The position numbers and the translations under genes were made by a program. Below, piece by piece: positions 43,420 to 55,127 of a DNA stretch of 64,000 nt (position 1 is the stretch's first letter; each line of letters opens with the position of its first letter). Location of the stretch: positions 5,642,001 through 5,706,000 of the forward strand of contig CAUWAG010000003.1 of NCBI GenBank assembly GCA_963556695.1. The letters run 5' to 3'. The stretch is from Anthostomella pinea (lineage: Eukaryota > Ascomycota > Sordariomycetes > Xylariales > Xylariaceae). The notes under the pieces were generated by a model that saw only the letters and a program-made list of their open reading frames with translations, was not told where the DNA came from and did not search any database.

Positions 43420-43770
43420 CGTCAAAGCGCGGCGGCTTGAGTCGCTCCGGTAGCCTCTCGACCACGTCGACGACCATGAGGTCTTCATCGACCCACCGTC
43501 CGCCTTCGACTACGGCTACGGCTACAACATCGGGTTCGTAGGGCGGTGGTTCTACGCCACCTTGCACCTGACGATTCTGGACTACGCGCTCGTCATGTTC
43601 CGGCGACGACGACTGATGGATCGTCAGACATGTGGTCGGTCATCCATCCTGCCCGGCGCGACGATCGACGAGGGCACCACCGTCGCGGTCAGCTCGGTCT
43701 TGACGAGGGACATCCTGGCTTGTAGTGTCGATATCGGGGCCCCCGGCCCGGGTTTAGTGATTCGAGATTT
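43420..43770 (+). pseudogene. Maltose O-acetyltransferase-like (hexapeptide) remnant
   Basis: The plus frame reads PLDHVDDHEVFIDPPSAFDYGYGYNIGF, FYATLHLTILDYA, then SSILPGATIDEGTTVAVSSVLTRDI. These match the start and end of the left-handed beta-helix domain of sugar O-acetyltransferases. The middle turns, normally between the LTILD and LPGATI segments, are missing, so there is an internal deletion of about 60 residues near 43600-43640. An in-frame TAG at 43451 also interrupts the N-terminal part. It cannot form the normal fold and is a pseudogene. The substrate class (acetyl-CoA to a sugar) is inferred only from the family. Confidence 0.6.
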
Positions 43771-44416
43771 GGGATGCAGATCCGATCATCGACCTGGTAG
43801 GTATCCGTACGTCCAGAACTCGAAGCCGCAACATCGCGGGCGGTTGGCAATTCCAAGACCAGCATTGGCTTATCGACCAGGCCATGGAAAAGCATGCATG
43901 GGAAGGAGGGAGTGTATCTGTCGAGAAGTCTTGATGGCCAATACTCCGTCCGTGGGTCTCTTTAACAGCAAGCATCTCTAAATCCCGATCAAGTCTTGGT
44001 TGCTCGGACCTGAAAGAAAGTCAACGATCCAGGGGCCTTGGGTATTTCACGGTATATTACTCGGCCGAGTAGTTCATATCTGATCGGTACTTAATAGTTT
44101 GCTTTCGAAGTCATTTCAGGCATCAGTTGATCTGTAGGTCGTAGACAGGCGCCTCTCTGGCTTCTATTTGTGTGTCGTACTACCCCCAACGAAACAAGTC
44201 ATATCTAATAATACATGGCCGAAGTGAATTATTTCCATAGGTTCCTTCCATTTTTCGAGTACCGCATGAAAAATCGAAAGAGTGTAAAGTCATCGTGTTC
44301 GCGGCACCGTGTTTTGTAAGGGGTAGGGGGTGTAGTGTGTGCATTGTGAAGGTGAAGCAATCCAAAATCCAAAATTCTCGCCCATCATCGTCCTATCTTC
44401 CCGGCCCCGACCCATC
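43771..44416. other. Spacer, no gene recognised
   Basis: Mixed DNA between the acetyltransferase remnant and the 3' end of the next minus-strand gene. Nothing supportable. Confidence 0.4.
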
Positions 44417-45171
44417 TCAATCCAGGCTCATCACCTCGCCAGTCTCAATGGCCCGTTGATGCTTATCGAGTGCTTCGCTAAAATTCTTGATAGCATTGAT
44501 GATCTGGCGTGTCACATCTCTGAGCTCTCCAGAAGATGGCAAGACCTTGACAGTGGCCCAAAGCTTATGGACATCCATGTGCAACTCAGCGGCGCGGCCT
44601 TTTGCGAGACCCACGGTTTTCTTCCAATCATCGTCGTCTGTCGTCGGGGGACCTGTGTCCTTGTTCGTATCCTTGTGACTGGTACCCTTAGATGGGCCCG
44701 AGGCTTGGAGTGGCGTCGTCATGTTATGGACCGCGGCGTCGTCATCAGAACTGTGAAGATGGTATCAGCCAAATGGGGTGCAGACAGCAGAACATTTCTG
44801 TCTGGGTTCGGACAGAATCAAATGGAAACAACATATACTTACTCTGTTTTGACTTTCTTCAAGCCTGTCGTATAATTCGAGGCCACAGCATATAGCTTGC
44901 GCTTTACCTTGATGTCCACAATGCGGCCGAAGTTGGCCCCGTCGTTCGTAAGAACGTTATCGTACCCATCAAGGTTCAATGCCTTGAGGAGGGACGCGAT
45001 TTCCTTGCGGTTTTCAGGGCCGTGTGTCTTGACATGTTTCTTAAACAGGTCATTTTGCTCTTCGGTGAACTAAAACCGCGGGGAGTTCGGGGTATGCTCC
45101 TTCACCGGCACCCCAAATACCACGTCGCTTCCCTTTCCGGCCTTGTTCGCCTTGGGTTTGCTAGGAGGCAT
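44417..45171 (-). pseudogene. Unknown 220-codon gene with one in-frame TAG
   Basis: Exon 1 is 44843-45171 (ATG at 45171), the intron is 44751-44842 (GTAAGT..CACAG) and exon 2 is 44417-44750. The frame is consistent throughout except for a TAG at codon 34 (45070-45072), between SPRF and FTEEQND. The protein is Lys-rich at the start (MPPSKPKANKAGKGSD), then has a globular-looking part (LFKKHVKTHGPENRKEIASLLKALNLDGYDNVLTND, shown as two joined helices with a basic KVKRKLYAVASNY strand), and a helical C-terminus. I recognise no family. Splice junction and frame are well kept, so the stop may be recent, a sequencing error, or the mark of a truncated product. Confidence 0.5.
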
Positions 45172-45807
45172 TGTTCAGGCAGCGTGTCGCTTTTAGTGAC
45201 CGGAGAGCGCGATGTTGGTTGTAGTTTTGTAGTTTTGTAGTTTTGGGTTTGTCGTCTTGCCCCTGGCACATTAAGGGGAGGTGTGTGCAAAGTGGGAGGT
45301 TCAATACTAAGATTTGATTGATATTTGAAGATGAGAAGACAAGAAATATTGAGAAGCAAGAGAGCTATACTTATATACTGAGAGCCTGGCCCCGGTTCCC
45401 TCCATGCAGCTTCTGGATATCTCAGCGAACGCAGATGCCAGGCTCAAGAACTTTCCATCATCTGAAACTCCGTACCACGAAGGAACACACTCTGTAGTTC
45501 CATGTAGACCATGCGAATGTTCTTGGTCAGTCTAAGAGACTCATATATTGCACACTGGATGGGTCGTTTGGCCATCGATGGTAGATCGCAAGACTTGACA
45601 ACATCACGCAACAAAGATGTTGCACCACTCCCAACTTTGGTGCTGCCCATAGTGGACTGGGCGAAACAGCAGAGTAATAAGAAGTTCACGCTGAGAAATT
45701 GCTCTAGTGGAAAACACTAGACGCCATCAGATGGGTAGATCAGCCAAGATCATTGGACCCAAGCCCTTTCTATGATGTTCGGTATCGTCTGCCGTAGCTG
45801 CAGAACT
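45172..45807. other. Spacer, no gene recognised
   Basis: Upstream region of the unknown gene and the downstream region of uba3. A GTTTTGTAGTTTTGTAGTTTTG triplet-like repeat lies near 45223-45245. No other feature. Confidence 0.4.
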
Positions 45808-47220
45808 TCAAACAAAGCTCAAGATGAATCTAAAAGTCAGTGTAGGGAAAGCAGGATCGGTCACAACCACTTCATGGCCGACATCCAGTCCCAGGTCTTG
45901 TTGTAATGTCTTCTCCAAGTTTGGTCGTGTCTGCTCCTCAATACTTGGAGGGAATTGCATGTAGAGTGTCTTGCCCTCTGCTCGAATTGACGGCTTCTTT
46001 AGTTGCAAATCTGCCTTTAGTGCAAAAGAATCTAGAAGTTCTTTCAGAGTCATCTTGGGGTCTACCTGCAAGGGCTTGGCGACCTCCCCACACACGGTGC
46101 AGTCGGGTTTCTTGTCGTACTTGAATGTGGAGGTGTAGATGCTGTCATCGCCAGAGTACATCATGTAACTCTCTTCGAAACCAAGAGCTGGGGCGGCAGT
46201 TGTGGCGATTTTCAGAGCCTCATTGCAACAACTTGCGGCGATGATAGCATTGGTTGAGGCAATAGCGGGGATGATGTTCTTGACCACGCCTTGTGTGAGT
46301 GAGTAGGTCACCCCAGATATTCCAAACTCCTGCGCCCGCGCAGAGGCCTTCTGGTATAGCCAGGTGATGTGCTCCGGGTCGTCTTTGTCCAGGTTCGGGA
46401 ATGGTTTCTGCTCTTCCCATGCGATGATATGGGCCCATTCTATGCAGTGCTCTGGTTGTCGCGGAATGGTCGCCAGAGTACAGAGAGGTACCGCGGCTCT
46501 CGGAGTGTAGAGATCTAGTTGACACTCAATGCATGGTGTCAAGGTGGGAAAGATGACACGGGTCTGTCCCTTGAAACCTGTATTTAGTCAATCGACTGAA
46601 CCTCCCCCGGGGCCAGATGCAATCAGAATGCTCACCTTCGGTACCTCCGTCAATCAGAGGCTTCAAGGAGTCTTGGTCCTCCATGTCCACCATGTTGACC
46701 AACATGGCATTGATCCATCGCCGTGCTTCGATGCTGTCGAGACCGCAAACGACAATCTGGAATTGCATGTAGAAATCCTCGTTGAAGTCTTGTATCCGGC
46801 CGTTATGTGCGGTGATCTTGGTACCTTTGACTCGCTTTTCGACGAAGGCCGCGGCGACTTCGGCCTTGAACTTTCCCACATCGTCTTGTCGGAAGAGGAA
46901 CTGTCGGTTGAGGTTCGAAATGTCAATGGTATCTGGCGAAGAGGGCAAGTGGGTTAGTCGCAGAGGATCGACGGAGAGGGTGCATCCTAAGACGTACCCA
47001 TATCAATGACATGAATGTCTTTGAACCTGGAGAGGGCCAGATCCTTGAGGATCTCACAGCCTAGGCCACCAGCGCCGATGACCAGTATCTTGGCCTTGTC
47101 CTGGGCGGCCAGGGCCTCGTCACCAACGTCGGAGTCCTGGTTGAAGGGACCTGGATTCCGACGTATCTTGTCCAAATACTGCCATCGCGAAGGCCCGGTA
47201 CTGGCTGCCGTGGTCGCCAT
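45808..47220 (-). CDS. uba3: NEDD8-activating enzyme E1 catalytic subunit UBA3
   Basis: With its partner (AOS-like ULA1/APPBP1) it activates NEDD8/RUB1 for transfer to cullins. Exons are 46998-47220, 46636-46932 and 45808-46577, with introns 46933-46997 (GTACGT..CAG) and 46578-46635 (GTGAGC..ACAG), giving 429 residues. The ATP-binding motif [19 protein letters not shown] begins near residue 45. [14 protein letters not shown] crosses the first splice. The catalytic cysteine lies in [15 protein letters not shown]. Zinc-binding Cys pairs are CIEC and CTVC. The C-terminal ubiquitin-fold domain ends near 45808. It is divergent from tel2, with 469 bp between the two start codons. Confidence 0.94.
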
Positions 47221-47689
47221 TTTGCGGGATCTCTTCGTGCGCAAGTCGCTGCGGGTTGGTTGTCGTTGGTTTGGAGGTTATGACAGTGGAAGGAAGCAGC
47301 AGCTACAAACAAACAGCTGGTGACGTTGGCTCGCAGCCCCACGTAGATGGAAAGCACCCCATATCTATCGGATATATGTATCGACCGCGGCGCTAATGGT
47401 GGGGTGTATGTACATAGGCAGCTAGCTGTTCGAGCTGCTAAGCTCGTTGAATGCATATCCGATTGATCGTCGCGACTCACATACCTTATTAGGTACATGT
47501 AGTACCTCCAGCTTGAAGCTTCAAATCATTCCCTCCTGCCCTCAAGCGTATGCCTCCCAGCCTGACGACCAAAACGCAAGGGAACTTGAGAAGCCCACAT
47601 CGATCCTACATTGGTCATGTGAGGATCAGTTATTATTTTAAGACTGCCAGGAAGTTTATCAAGTCTGACGGGCGCCTCGTCTGGCCAGC
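47221..47689. promoter_or_regulatory. Shared divergent promoter of uba3 and tel2
   Basis: A 469-bp spacer between two outward-facing ATGs. No extra gene. I see no well-defined regulatory site. Confidence 0.4.
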
Positions 47690-50600
47690 ATGGCAGACTT
47701 ACTCACCCCTGTGAGCCAAACATACCGCAAACAAGCCCACAACGAGGAATTCTTGAGCGTTTCCAAGCCCGCCGAGCCTGCTACAGCACCGACGCTTGAG
47801 TTCAATGGTACATCACCTGAGGAAGCGCTTGAAGTACTCAAGAGCCAACCGAGCTATGATACACTCTTGTGTGTCTTGAAGTACCTGCAAAAAGGGACGA
47901 GGGGCAAGCAAGCATTCGACATCCGGATACCAGGACCCCGCTGTGCTCAAATTATACACGTCTTGGTTACAGAGATCGTCCCAAATTACTCGACGCTTCT
48001 GAGGGAATCTTCAGAGGGCCAGAGCGGAGGCGCTCTCGATGTGCTGCTGGCATGTCTAACGAGCCTGACAGGTATCAATGCCGCGCTTACATACATACGA
48101 GCTCTGACACGTGAGGCAAAGTCGGATCCCAAGGGTTTCAAGAACCCCCATGTTGTCTTCAACTTGAGCTTTACTTTAGATTTGCTCGGCAGGCTTCTGC
48201 AAGCTGACGGGGGTTTGAAGCAATTGTGGAGCAGCATCAGCCCAGTAGACAACGCCGTTCAAGTTCGGCCTATGCGACAGGAGTTCATTTCGTTACTGGC
48301 AAGTGGGAGAATCTCATCGTTCTCCGCAGAGGCCGAAGACCTGTGTCGGCAACAAAGCAAGCTCGACGAGGAAGTCTGGGTGGCTAACGGCAAGCGGTAC
48401 GTTGACTGGCTTGGTCACGGTCTAGTCACATGGATTCGACATGGGGTCAGCGAGGAAGACATCAAGCTAGCTGCAGAAGTTGCAGCGCGGGCAATGAGGC
48501 TGCCCCATTCTGGTAACACCCTTACGCCTTGTGTGGTACACGTTTGGTGACTTCTGCTAACAGGGTGTAGAAAACTTGATCAAGACGCTGTTCACTGAAC
48601 TACTTCTCCGAGGTGCAGGTAACCAGACGACATTTGGGGAGCTTCTTGGCTACTTCCCGCCACTACAACAGAGAAAGGTTCTCCTCATAATATTGAAACT
48701 GCTTTCCAATTTATACCTCGGCTCCGCGGATAGCAGTGAAGGGACAGATGATGATCCCATTATATCAGCTGTAGCTGGTGCATTGAGAGACGTGATAGCC
48801 AAGGACGAGAATCAGAAGGATTACCTCATTAGTTGGCTCACCGGCGCCTCCGGGGCTGGACTAGGAGAGAGCTGTGGTATTCGACGGGCGGCCGTTGCTG
48901 TCTTGGCAGATGACAAAGTGGCCATCTCAACGGTTCTTGAGAAAAGCCTGAACCAGTTTGGCGATCAGCTGTATATTAGGCATTCTCCAATGCTTCAGCA
49001 AGAGGGTAAGCGGTGGGTGTCGTCCCCAAATCATGACTCTGAAGCTAATTGTAATCACAGCCCATGCGCAAGTGCTACTGCTCAGCGCTGGATATACTCA
49101 CAGGATTGCACCAATAAAGCTTACAGTTCTGCTGCGGTCCAGCGCATATCTCAATACGGTCTCCAATCGGATCGCTGCATCCCAAGGCCGTGGCCGCTTT
49201 CTCGGAATGGTGGTTGGCGAAGCGCTATCGGGACTCGTTCACGGAAAGGAGACGAAACTAGACTTCAAGATGGACGAGCTCGATACCTCAGAAGCGAAGT
49301 GGTACAAGGCTTTGGTTCATGTGTCTGACAAGATTGGACCACTAAATCCTCTCCGGGCATTGCTTTCCCCGTCAACCACGAGCAAGGCACCTAGACCAGC
49401 TAAGCAGGCTGAGAAAGTAGCACCAAAACTCAGCAGAGCCCCTCGACAGTCGGGTTTCGCCATTGAAGAAATCAAAGATGATGAAGAGCAGGATGACCCA
49501 GAACTAATACCATACGCAAAGCCCGACTCCGATGCAGAAGATTCAGATGACGACCCTACTCTAATAAGTCGAGATAAGCCTAAGGCCCCTGTGTACATCA
49601 GGGATCTCATCAGCTATCTACGAGACACAGAGACGTACGACAAGCAGAAACTGGCTCTAGCAACAGCGCCTACTCTTATCCGTCGCAAAGCCACATATGG
49701 CACTGAAGTTACTTCACATGCGGAAGAGCTTGCAGCACTGCTCGTGGGTCTTCAAGACAAATTTGACCTCGATGCATTCCATGATCAGCGCTTACAAGGT
49801 ATGATTGCCATCGTCGTCGCGCAGCCAAAGAAAATGGGTCAGTGGTTTGCCAAAACATTCTTCGACGGCGATTACTCGTTCTCGCAGCGAGCATCCATCC
49901 TCATCGTCCTTGGCCTGAGCGGCAGGGAGATAGCTGGCTTCGAGACTTCAGAGTACGCCACCGCTGCCCAGTTCCCTTCCAAGGCACTTCCGACTAGAGT
50001 CGAAAAGCATTACATACCACCCTCCTCATCATCCACAGGCAGGCTCCAAACGCCGGGCTCCAACTTGAAAGCCCTCCCACCCAATGCGGTAGACAAGCTT
50101 GCGCAGTCGCTCTCGCAGACTTTCCTTGCGCCCCTCGCAGCTGAAGCAGCCGATGCAGCAACAGGACCCGACGCGCTGAAGCTCTCCTCCTTCACCTCGC
50201 GTCTGAACGCCCAGTCTTCGAATTCTTCTAAGGGAGGCAGCAAAGCAAGAACCCGTGGCGTCCGCTCCATTCCCAACACGACAGCCTCGCTGATCGCATC
50301 CTCTTTCTTCTTCCCGCTGACATCGCGGTTCCAGGCCGCCATGGCGTCCTCGTCGCGTGAGATTATCTTCCAACCATATCTCTTGGCTGTCTACCTCAAG
50401 ACGCTGGCCCTCCTCCTGCATGCCGCAGGCCCCAGCACGCTAGCACTCCCTCAGATGACAGCCGAGCTCTGGGACCTGCTGCTGGGTGTACGGGCGCAGT
50501 GCCTCGGCGAGCAGGGCGTCACGCAGGCTGTGCTGTTCGCACTGATCGCGTTGTTAGATGTCAACGAGGGTGACATGCGCGGGCTGTGCGAGAGGCAGGG

Positions 50601-50787
50601 CCGTGAGGTGGTCGAGAGTATGGAGTGGGTTGGTGGCGTGTTCAACAACACCCGCGGAGGCGACGCTGGCGGTGATGGAGAGGAAAATGAGGTCAAGATG
50701 CTGGCGGCTGGCGTGCTGATCCGACTGCGCGAGGCGGTCGACAAGTACCAGGCTGTGCTTATGGGCGACCTGATCGGCCTCACTTAG
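47690..50787 (+). CDS. tel2: Telomere length regulation protein TEL2 (TELO2)
   Basis: The TTT-complex protein that, with Tti1 and Tti2, stabilises PIKK kinases (TOR, ATM/Tel1, ATR/Mec1) together with HSP90. Exons are 47690-48512, 48571-49005 and 49061-50787, giving 994 residues. The introns have GTAACA..GTGTAG (branch GCTAAC) and GTAAGC..CACAG borders. The N-terminal two thirds are helical repeats. An acidic patch (IKDDEEQDDPELIPY) precedes the conserved region PVYIRDLISYLRDTETYDKQ and PTLIRRKATYGTEV, which fits the telomere-regulation-2 domain at about residues 565-680. Leucine-rich helices continue to the C-terminus. In the first intron an earlier AG was rejected because it breaks the frame. 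Confidence 0.9.
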
Positions 50788-51610
50788 TCGCGTCGTTGAG
50801 GAGCCATGGGGAAAAGGTATATGGGCGCACTTCGATATGATGGACCCTTTGGTACCGAGGCCTTTCGTCTCCTATGTAGAGATCAAAAGTTTGCCTGACG
50901 CTGACCTTCTTCCTCGTCGAGGTGCCTGCCTGCCTCACCCTCGTTCTGCTGTTTCTTTCGTCGTTCTGCTGCGGCAAGTAGGTGCGTTGCTTTACTACTC
51001 AGTCGTGGACAATACATCTAATGTTGTATGTGACCAATAGTAAGCCGTACCTGTACTCATGCGTTAAGCACAACGCTTGCACATGTAAAAGTAGGTACTC
51101 CAGGGTATAGTCAGGAGTGCTATGCGAAAGCAGGGCGTGTGCGGGATGGAACCCCTATTTCCGTGATGTCAAATCGCACTCCCAGCCAGCCACGAATCAA
51201 TCACAGCTTTAAACCATCGGGGTCCCCAAGTCTGCGATCCCTTCTTACCAAAGCTATCCCGACCTCGTTGACCGCCCAGCATACGCAGCACCAATCACAC
51301 CGGTCACCCTGGTGGTAGCAGCAACAGCAGCAGCAGCACGGTGTCACCCAAGCACATATGGCTATGTCTCATAGGCCGTATCGTATACGACTAGATATTG
51401 ACTGGTAGCCACAAGTTTTTGCTGCATCTGCGGTAGCTTGGTTTCCATCCGGCTTGGCTGTGAAAGTGTCATCTGGTTGGCCGAGCTCAGTCAGCACAGT
51501 AACATGGAGAAGCCGATCATATGTTGTCAAAACTATAAGCAACAAATCGCGCGGGCATAAACTCCCATTGGCTCGCTGGTTTTCACCTTTGTTCTTGACG
51601 GCTAACCACC
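50788..51610. other. Spacer downstream of tel2
   Basis: No gene recognised. A short CAG/AGC microsatellite lies near 51308-51337. Confidence 0.4.
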
Positions 51611-51614
51611 ACAC

Positions 51615-51730
51615 ACCTGGCTGGTCACGGGCGCCTCCTCGAGCTTCGGCAAGTTCGATTACTTGCGCGGCTCTCCAAGAGGGGCCCCATTACGCGCTGA
51701 TTATGCCTTGCCGGCGCTTTTCTGGTTGCC
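51615..51730 (+). pseudogene. Short-chain dehydrogenase N-terminal scrap
   Basis: The plus frame reads TWLVTGASSSFG, almost the SDR nucleotide-binding motif TGASSGFG with Gly changed to Ser. The next codons (FDYLRGSPRGA) do not continue the fold. It is a very short relic, separate from the one at 34.2-34.7 kb. Coincidence cannot be excluded. Confidence 0.35.
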
Positions 51731-52560
51731 GTTCAACAAGCCTTGCCTCATATTCAGAGATGGACCCGGCGATGGTTGGCGTCGAGAATTCGTTGGCTAG
51801 CCATTTGACACAGCTTCTTCTGCAGCGCTGCTTGTGACCCTACCGAAGTTTTGCAATGGGCATGACGGGTCCAAAAAAATCGAGCCGAGGGAAGTCTTCG
51901 GTTGGAACTGTGAAACCCCATTTCAGGAATGATGATGGAACCTATCCACCTTATGTCTCGTTGATGGCACGGAGGGCTCACGATCCAGTAAAGCTCGTCC
52001 CTCTCTTATTCCCCTTCTCTCTCTTTTTTATTACCTTTTCTGAATTAGCGCTTCCACAGGTCTCGGATCTCCGGTCCGCCATTCGAAAGGCGCGGGTGGT
52101 AAGACATACCGAGAAAAGTGGTGGCGTCGGGTAGTTGTAAGCCTACGCACGAAGCTGAGTCAAAGTGGCAGCCCTCATTCAGGTGGCTTTTTCAACGCTA
52201 TACCCAATACGAATCCGTAATCACGCAAAGATCGAAGACTCGAAGCCCCTTGGCATACACTCGGCGGCTATAAAAGCCCCATAAGGCATGAGAAAATGGG
52301 ATTTTAGGGAATCTGCTGAATCTCCCATCCAAGGGAAGGAGCATATACTAACCAGCGACTTATCGTTCAATTGTGACGCGTATCAGCAAGTCATAAGCTG
52401 TACCAGCGCTCAACGAGCAAGGTTCACCCTTGGAATGTCAAGGATATGGCGAGATGTACGGCAGTAAGAATGTGTCCTTGGCAGATGAATCACGGCTTTC
52501 CAGTGAGAGTACGTATGTGAGCGGCAATCGCTGGAGACTTTCAGCTTGCCTGTGTTATTA
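51731..52560. other. Spacer, no gene recognised
   Basis: Short frames only. It leads into the sequence repeated at 9.45 kb. Confidence 0.35.
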
Positions 52561-52697
52561 TTATCCAGGTCTTCGACCGCAAGGGAGGAGCCAAATCCAA
52601 ATGCCCCAAAATATAACAACAAGCAGAGCCCCCGTACTGTACGCAAAGTCGAACGGAATAGAACGCCACAAATCATCGCCATTCACAATCTGCCACG
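52561..52697. repeat. Less mutated copy of the 9.45-kb repeat
   Basis: From TTCGACCG (52573) to about 52697 it aligns with 9457-9580. It lies directly before the P450 start codon, so it is either part of that promoter or the end of an old element. The GC-richer state suggests it escaped most mutation. Confidence 0.55.
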
Positions 52698-52715
52698 TAC
52701 TTGGCTGAATACAGG

Positions 52716-54521
52716 ATGGGACCCTTCTACTTCATTGCCGCGTTGGGCGCCGGTGTCCTATCCCACCTTGCCTTTTTCCGCGTTGGCGAGCATCACCTTC
52801 ACGGCATGCAATATGCCCTGACGACTATTGCAGCTTGCATCGTTTCTATCTATGTACCACACTACTTCTTCCATACCTCCATCTCGACCTCCGCTTCCAG
52901 CACCCTGGCTCTAGCATCTTGCTACTTCACTGGTCTCTATGCTAGCCTTATCATATTTCGGATCTTCTTCCACCCGCTCAAGAATTTTCCGGGTCCTCTG
53001 GGATGCAAGATCTCCAGTGCGTGGTTTGCAACCTACCTGTTAAAGCTGGACGCGTTCCGTCAACTCCAAAAACTGCATCAGAAGAACGGCCCCTTCCTAC
53101 GAATCGGCTCCAATGACTTGTCCATTGCTCACCCTCAGGCTATCCAGGCTGTGTACGGTCTCGGTACCAGATGCCGCAAGGCAGCCTGGTACGATCTGTC
53201 ATATCCAATGGTGTCACTGCAAACCACACGGGACAACGCCTTGCACGGGAGACGACGGCGGCTTTGGAGCTCAGCCTTTGGCGAAAGGAACCTGCGAGAC
53301 TATGAAAAGCGCACCAGTCATTACCGGGAGCTTCTAATCAATGCCATCGAGAAGTCAGAAAGTCGACCCATGGACGTGGCCAAGTGGTTCAACCTATTCA
53401 CCTTCGACGTCATGGGCGACTTGGCCTTTGGGAACTCATTCCAGATGCTTGAGACCAGCAAGGAACACCGAGCAATCAAGCTGCTCAACTCGGGCCTCAC
53501 AGGTCTGGGCTTCAAGTTGCCCATGTGGTTCTTCCGCGTCATGATTGGCATCCCCGGTTTGGCCAGGGACTGGTGGGGGTTTATGAAATACTGTGTTCAG
53601 CAGCTTGAAAATCGCATGAAGGTTAGTTGGACCAGAACACACCTCTGCCAGCCTTTCACCATCTGACAGAACCCAAAGACAAAGGTGGACACGCCAGACA
53701 TAATGAGCTGCCTTCTGAAGCCTTCGCGAAATAAGAGACCAACTGGTCTTGATCGTACCTTGCTCGAGGGCGACTCGCAGCTCATCGTAGTTGCTGGAAG
53801 GTAAGCAACGCGCCACCATCCTGCCGCAGAGTCTAGTCTAACGGGCCGCGTCACCGCGCATTAGTGACACGACATCTACCACGCTGACGAATATCTTCCG
53901 GTACCTGGCAGAGCAACCTGATCAGGTCGATCATCTACGCGCCGAGATTGACAAGCTGCCACGGTCAGAGCTTGGGGACTATGTTCCCACCGACTTGGCG
54001 GATCTGAAGCATCTCAATGGAACGGTCAACGAGTCTCTGCGACTCTATCCACCTGTGCCAACAGCACTTCCACGCCTCACTCCTCTAGAGGGCCTGACTA
54101 TAGACGGCACCTTCATTCCGGGCAACGTTACCGTGTACTGTCCTCAATATGTCCTCGGTCGAAGTAGGTCACCCTACTCTCTCTTCCTTTTTCCGCTCGG
54201 ACGTAGCTAAAGATGATCCAAGGCCCGGAATGCTATATCCGCCCCGACGAATTAATCCCCGAGCGATGGTATTCACTCCCCGAGCTGCTCAAGGACGACG
54301 CGGGCTTCGCTCCGTTTTCTGCAGGCCACTACGGCTGTATTGCCAAGCCTCTAGCTCTGCTCAATGTCCGAGGGACGGTTGCGCGGATTGTCGCCGATTA
54401 CGACGTTCAAGTCGCACCAGGCCAGAGCCTGGCAGAGTATGACCTGGGGATGACGGAACACTTTACTCTGGCGCCTCCGCCACTGAACCTTTGCTTTACC
54501 AAGCGCGTACGATCAGAATGA
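52716..54521 (+). CDS. Cytochrome P450 monooxygenase
   Basis: A membrane-bound microsomal P450 of the fungal secondary-metabolism/benzoate-hydroxylase-like type. Exons are 52716-53621, 53670-53800, 53865-54163 and 54223-54521, giving 544 residues. The N-terminal 85 residues hold two or three hydrophobic segments, then FFHPLKNFPGPLG. The I-helix oxygen-binding motif is AGRSDTTSTT, split by an intron. The K-helix ExxR is NESLRLYPPVP, followed by PERW. The heme loop is FAPFSAGHYGCIAKPLA, with Ala where Gly is usual after Cys-Ile. The start at 52716 is the first ATG. The last acceptor (ccaag) was chosen because it alone keeps frame (GRSPECYIRPDE). There are no biosynthetic neighbours, so the substrate is unknown. 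Confidence 0.9.
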
Positions 54522-55127
54522 TAGGACCATCCTGGATCATAGGTAATCTGGCATGTTCACAAGAGCCGTTCAAACGGGAGTGATGCGAGAAGCGGGCTCC
54601 TAAGCTGTGAGAAAGTGATGTATTAGAGCATGGATTGGGGGTTAGCACTGTGGGTGCTGTAGTGAAGGCCACAGTGCGCTGAACAATGGATAGGGGTCAA
54701 GATAGGAGGTGGCATTAGCTGCCCCTGCACCAAAAAGAGCCATTCAAGTCGTCGCCTCGGCTAGTTCCGCCTATGTAGGTAGGGTTCCTCTCTGCTTCCA
54801 CTTCAGCACAGATCAAGGCAACATCTCTATAGAAGACGATGGCCATACTTGTTAGCGATATCATGGAGCGACTGTGGGCCGTGATCATGTTTCCAGGCAG
54901 AACATCGAAGCGGGCCAGCAATCAATCATAGCCAACCTTATTTATGGCAGCAAGCATTAGCGCCATGTTTTAGTATGGTTCGACCTCTAGTTATATGAGG
55001 CGACTGCTCGCCGCCTCTCATTTCCAGGGGTCATTTCCCCACCCACTTTACACTTATAAGTTATGATACGACTACCGTCTCTCCCACAGCTGCCTGACGT
55101 TATCAATTTGCCGGTTGGAGTACAGGA
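54522..55127. other. Spacer downstream of P450
   Basis: No gene recognised. The right half may be decayed retrotransposon continuing from the reverse transcriptase fragment, but no motif is readable. Confidence 0.35.

Noticed and set aside
48576..49328. TEL2 exon 2 frame running on past 49005
   Set aside because: Codons after 49005 belong to the intron and the out-of-frame part of exon 3; the family sequence needs the splice at 49005/49061.
52701..52715. Upstream non-ATG start for the P450
   Set aside because: It would start at TTG; the ATG at 52716 immediately precedes the hydrophobic anchor.
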